Program-made: the position numbers and the translations under genes | The notes under the pieces: generated by a model | What the model was told of the DNA's origin: nothing | Database searches by the model: none | The model's input: only the letters and a program-made list of their open reading frames with translations | Shown here: piece after piece, positions 60,564 to 64,000 of the stretch | Numbering within the stretch: the first letter of the stretch is position 1 | How the letters are laid out: each line of letters begins with the position of its first letter | Assembly: GCA_022577435.1 (NCBI GenBank) | Contig: JAKOON010000042.1 | Span: 2,794,983 to 2,858,982, forward strand | Length of the DNA stretch: 64,000 bases | From: Embiotoca jacksoni | Lineage: Eukaryota > Chordata > Actinopteri > Embiotocidae | Direction: 5' to 3'

Positions 60564-62183
60564 CACAGTGGTGTGAAAGTGTTTGCCCCCTTCCTGATTT
60601 CCAATTTTTTTTTGCATGTCTGTCACACTTAAATGTTTTAGATTATCAAACAAATTTAAATATTAGTCAGAGATAACAAGTAAACACAAAATGCCGTTTT
60701 TAAATGAAGGTTTTTATTATTAAGGGAGAAAAACAATCCAAACCCACATGGCCCTGTGTGAAAAAGTGTTTGCCCCCTCCTGTTAAAACACAACTTAACT
60801 GTGGTTTATTACACCTGAGTTCAATTTCTCCAGTCACACCCAGGCCTGATTACTGACACACCTGTTCTCAATCAAGAAATCACTTCAATAGGACCTGCCT
60901 GACAAAGTGAAGTAGACCAAAAGATCCTCAGAAGCTAGACATCATGCCCAGAGCCGAAGAAATTCAGGAACAAATGAGAAAGAAAGTAATTGAGATCTAT
61001 CAGTCTGGAAAAGGTTCTAAAGCCATTTCTAAAGCTTTGGGACTCCAGAGAACCACAGTGAGAACCATTATCCACAAATGGAGAAAACATGGAACAGTGG
61101 TGAACCTTCCCAGGAGTGGCCGGCCGACCAAAATTACCCCAAGAGAGCAGCGACGACTCATCCGAGAGGTCACAAAAGACCCCACAACAACATCCAAAGA
61201 ACTGCAGGCCTCACTTGCCTCAGTTAAGGTCAGTGTTCATGACTCCACCATAAGAAAGAGACTCGGCAGAAATGGCTGCATGGCAGAGTTCAAAGACCAA
61301 AACCACCGCTGAGCAAAAAGGACATTAAGACTCGTCTCATTTCTCCAGAAAACATCTTGATGATCCCCGAGACTTTTGGGAAAATACTCTGTGGACTGAC
61401 GAGACCAAAGTTGAACTTTTTGGAAGGTGTGTGTCCCGTTACATCTGGCGTAAAAGTAACACGGCATTTCAGAAAAAGAACATCATACCAACAGTAAAAC
61501 ATGGTGGTGGTAGTGTGATGGTCTGGGGCTGTTCTGCTGCTTCAGGACCTGGAAGACTTGCTGTGATAAATGGAACCATGAATTCTACCGTCTACCAAAA
61601 CATCCTGAAGGAGAATGTCCGGCCGTCTGTTCGTGACCTCAAGCTGAAGCCAACTTGAGTTCTGCAGCAGGACAATGATCCAAAACACACCAGCAAGTCC
61701 ACCTCTGAATGGCTGAAGAGAAACAAAATGAAGACTTTGGAGTGGCCTCGTCAAAGTCCTGACCTGAATCCTGTTGAGATGCTGTGGCATGACCTTAAAA
61801 AGGAGGTTGGTGCTGGAAAACCCTCCAATGTGGATGAATTACAACAACTCTGTAAAGATGAGTGGGTCAACATCCCTCCACAGCTGGAAAAGACTCATTG
61901 CAAGTTATCACAAACGCTTGATTGCAGTTGTTGCTGCTGAGGGTGGTCCAACCAGTTATTAGGTTTAGGGGGCAAACACTTTTTCACACAGAGCCATGTG
62001 GGTTTGGATTTTATTTCTCCATTAATAATAAAAACCTTCATTTAAAAACGGCATTTTGTGTTTACTTGTTATCTCTGACTAATATTTAAATTTGTTTGAT
62101 GATCTGAAACATTTAAGTGTGACAGACATGCAAAAAAATAAGAAATCAGGAAGGGGGCAAACACTTTTTCACACCACTGTGTG
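60564..62183 (+). mobile_element. Degenerate Tc1/mariner-type transposon with IR/DR ends
   Basis: The ends are inverted repeats of about 215 bp (60564-60780 and 61967-62183) starting CAC(AC)AGTGGTGTGAAA, bordered by TA. Each end contains the motif GTGTGAAAAAGTGTTTGCCC twice, at its outer and inner edges, which is the IR/DR arrangement of Sleeping-Beauty-like elements. A broken transposase lies between. It is inserted in (TA)n/(CA)n sequence. It is a DNA transposon relic, not a virus. Confidence 0.92.
60944..61962 (+). pseudogene. Broken Tc1-like transposase
   Basis: It starts MPRAEEIQEQMRKKVIEIY and has the paired helix-turn-helix DNA-binding region (GSKAISKALGLQRTTVRTII, then SGRPTKITPREQRRLI). 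The catalytic region has LWTDETKVELF (first Asp), QQDNDPKHTS (second Asp) and SPDLNPVEMLW (Glu), consistent with DD34E. The frame is broken by a one-base deletion near 61274, an in-frame TGA at 61656-61658, and a second frame shift near 61900, before a typical AEGGPTSY end. It cannot make active transposase. Confidence 0.92.
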
Positions 62184-62217
<34 letters not shown>

Positions 62218-63380
62218 TAACACACACAGCACACCCGCTGCATGCACACAGGTCACACCATACACACACACACCATACACACACAGCTGGCCATGTATAA
62301 ATGTAATGAAAACCTAAAAGTCGGTGCTGTCACAGAATCAGACGACACTCCAAGAACACACAGACTCAAAGTTAGGAGCTCTGCTTCTTCAGGCTTGTGC
62401 AGGAACAACAACAACAACAAAAATCCAATAAATCTATTCCAAATATTTCAGTTTATATGTTTTGCTGCATATATTGAATTTATTGGATATTTTAATAGAT
62501 GGACGTGTGTAGATCTGAAGGACTGAGGGGAGGCGGGTATAATCTGAGGAGCTGGAGGGTTTAATTAAAGGACCAATAAGTGGTTTTGCATGTTTTTGCC
62601 CTTAAAAGTTGTGTATTTATCACCGTCCATCATCTACAGCGTAATATATATTTTTCACATTGCTTCCTACCTTTCAGGAAGCCACTGATTTCAGCCCACC
62701 GAGTCAAAAGTCGGATTATTTTATGTTATTTTAAAAAGTAAGGTCTTATTTTTAAGTTAATTAAATTTAGTCTGATCTTTTAATGCCGTCAGCGTTTCCC
62801 CACGTTTTCTCTTTAAAGATGTATAACTATTTGATAAACATCCCTAAATAAGGTTGCAGCCACTCTGAAGGGCGGACCAATCAGCGACCACGTTTGTCCC
62901 GCCCCCGCCTTCCCCGTGATTGGACGGCTGGTGACAACGACGAGTGCAGCGTTGATATTTTTTTTACTCTGACTGACTGGAAAGCTTTTTTGGGGGAAAA
63001 TCGCTGAGCATTGAGCTCAGAATAAACGTTCAGCACCTCGTCAAGCTGCAAACGATTTAACAAATACGCTGTAATCAGGGAAAACCGTTTTGCTGAACAC
63101 GTAGGTGGCAGAGTGTCGGCCGGTTTTCGGCCCAGTAGGGTGGAGTTCTATACATTATGGAGCATGACCAGACTCATATTCATGCAGTGAAATAAGTCCT
63201 GGTTCATGACATGATGAACAGAAACCAGTGGCGACCTATGAAGCTACAGAGTAAAGTACACACTACAATAAAGGGCTAAAACATGTGAAACTTCTTTGTG
63301 TGCTTTAACTAGCTGCCCAAAATCCAAATCAAAGACACGTTTGATTTGGACTAAGGAGAGAAACTTTACACTTCAAGTTG
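62184..63380. other. Intergenic stretch left of the FG/NPF protein gene
   Basis: It holds (TA)n and CACACA tracts (62184-62285) and AT-rich sequence. A short GC-rich block at about 62875-62940 has CCAAT (62878-62882), CCGCCCCCGCC and an inverted CCAAT (ATTGG). The right end is probably 3' UTR of the minus-strand gene ending at 63381. Nothing else is recognised. Confidence 0.4.
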
Positions 63381-63877
63381 TCAGAACAGGAACGGGTTGT
63401 TGTTTTTGTTCCCCGTCTCGTCCAACCTGCTGCCTGGAGGGACTTTGCTCGTAGTCGGAGGAGTGGAACCACCGAAGTGACCCACTCCTGCTGCACGATT
63501 CCCCCCGAAGGAACTGGACTGAACCACTGCTGGTCCCAATAAGTAGGAGCCTGGATATCCAGACTGTACCATTCCCACTCCTCCACAGGGGGAGGTCAGG
63601 TTAAGTCCCACTTGCGGATTCCAGATTCCAGAAAGGGGTTCCACCATTCCCGTTTGTGGAGCCACCTGAGCTGCCTGAAGCACACTGAAGGCAGAATAAG
63701 ACGCTCCCAGAGAGTGTGACGGGGAAGGATTGGCTGCTCCAAATGTGGGAGAAGGTGCGCCATGTGAGGGCACGGGGGGGGCGGAGCCAAAAGGATTGCA
63801 GTGCGGAGCTGGTGTTCCAGCAAAAGCCCCTGATCTTAGCACAGGACCGGGTGCCATGCCCCTCGCTTTGAAAGCGC
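63381..63877 (-). CDS. Last coding exon of an FG/NPF-motif protein (partial)
   Basis: On the minus strand TTTCCCAG gives an acceptor at 63878-63879. The open frame then runs 497 nt to TGA at 63381-63383. It starts AFKARGMAPGPVLRSG, is rich in Gly, Pro, Ser and Ala, and has FG dipeptides (NPFGSA, PTFGAA, SSFGGN, GHFGGS). It ends NNNPFLF, so it has two NPF tripeptides, the EH-domain ligand of endocytic adaptors. AGFG proteins (ArfGAP with FG repeats) or an epsin-like adaptor are candidates. I cannot assign a family because the folded part lies outside the window. Confidence 0.6.
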
Positions 63878-64000
63878 CTGGGAAACGAGGAAGAGTGTGA
63901 CGGGAGGATGGAGGGATGAAGGAGGAGGAGGGAGGAGGGGGGTACAGTTCAAAGTATTCCAGCAAAGAGAAAATGCGCCAAAGCAGAGCAGAGAGAGGGG

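Overview
This is a nuclear genome window from a ray-finned fish, most likely a percomorph-type teleost. The evidence is vertebrate genes split by short GT-AG introns, very many (GT)n/(CA)n microsatellites, a decayed Tc1-type transposon, and a gene set matching vertebrate families. No bacterial, viral, CRISPR, rRNA or tRNA features were seen. All exon boundaries below were read by hand from splice consensus, reading-frame phase and remembered family sequence; nothing was aligned.

Layout. (1) About 1-5456: 3' flank and probable 3' UTR side of cnot3, simple repeats and two copies of an interspersed repeat. (2) 5457-25601, minus: cnot3, the NOT3 subunit of the CCR4-NOT deadenylase, with 18 coding exons that join in frame to 951 residues. 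Its upstream non-coding exon and promoter lie at about 28.4-29.25 kb. (3) 31194-35091, minus: ccdc106, 7 coding exons, 354 residues. (4) 36542-37402, plus: a tmem238-type small membrane protein, divergent from ccdc106 across a short region that contains a CRE. (5) About 37.6-42.2 kb: gene-poor, with a foldback (MITE-like) element and an old repeat copy. (6) 44060-46850, plus: a recoverin/visinin-type calcium sensor, 3 coding exons, 192 residues. (7) 51336-54570, minus: a gsg1l2-type claudin-fold membrane protein, 6 coding exons, 476 residues, with a long Gly/Met/Val repeat tail. (8) About 54.6-63.4 kb: gene-poor, with a repeat copy and a broken Tc1-like transposon. (9) 63381-63877, minus: the last coding exon of a protein with FG and NPF motifs that runs off the right edge.

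From memory, CNOT3, CCDC106 and TMEM238 belong to human 19q13.4, and RCVRN and GSG1L2 are neighbours on human 17p13.1. The window may therefore span a junction between two ancestral blocks in the gene-poor stretch near 37.6-42 kb.

I found no convincing new multi-gene system. The observations most worth checking are complementary (UG)n and (CA)n tracts flanking a 97-nt cnot3 exon, a seven-copy unclassified repeat family, a 62-bp-TIR foldback element, and the repeat-expanded tail of the gsg1l2 protein.
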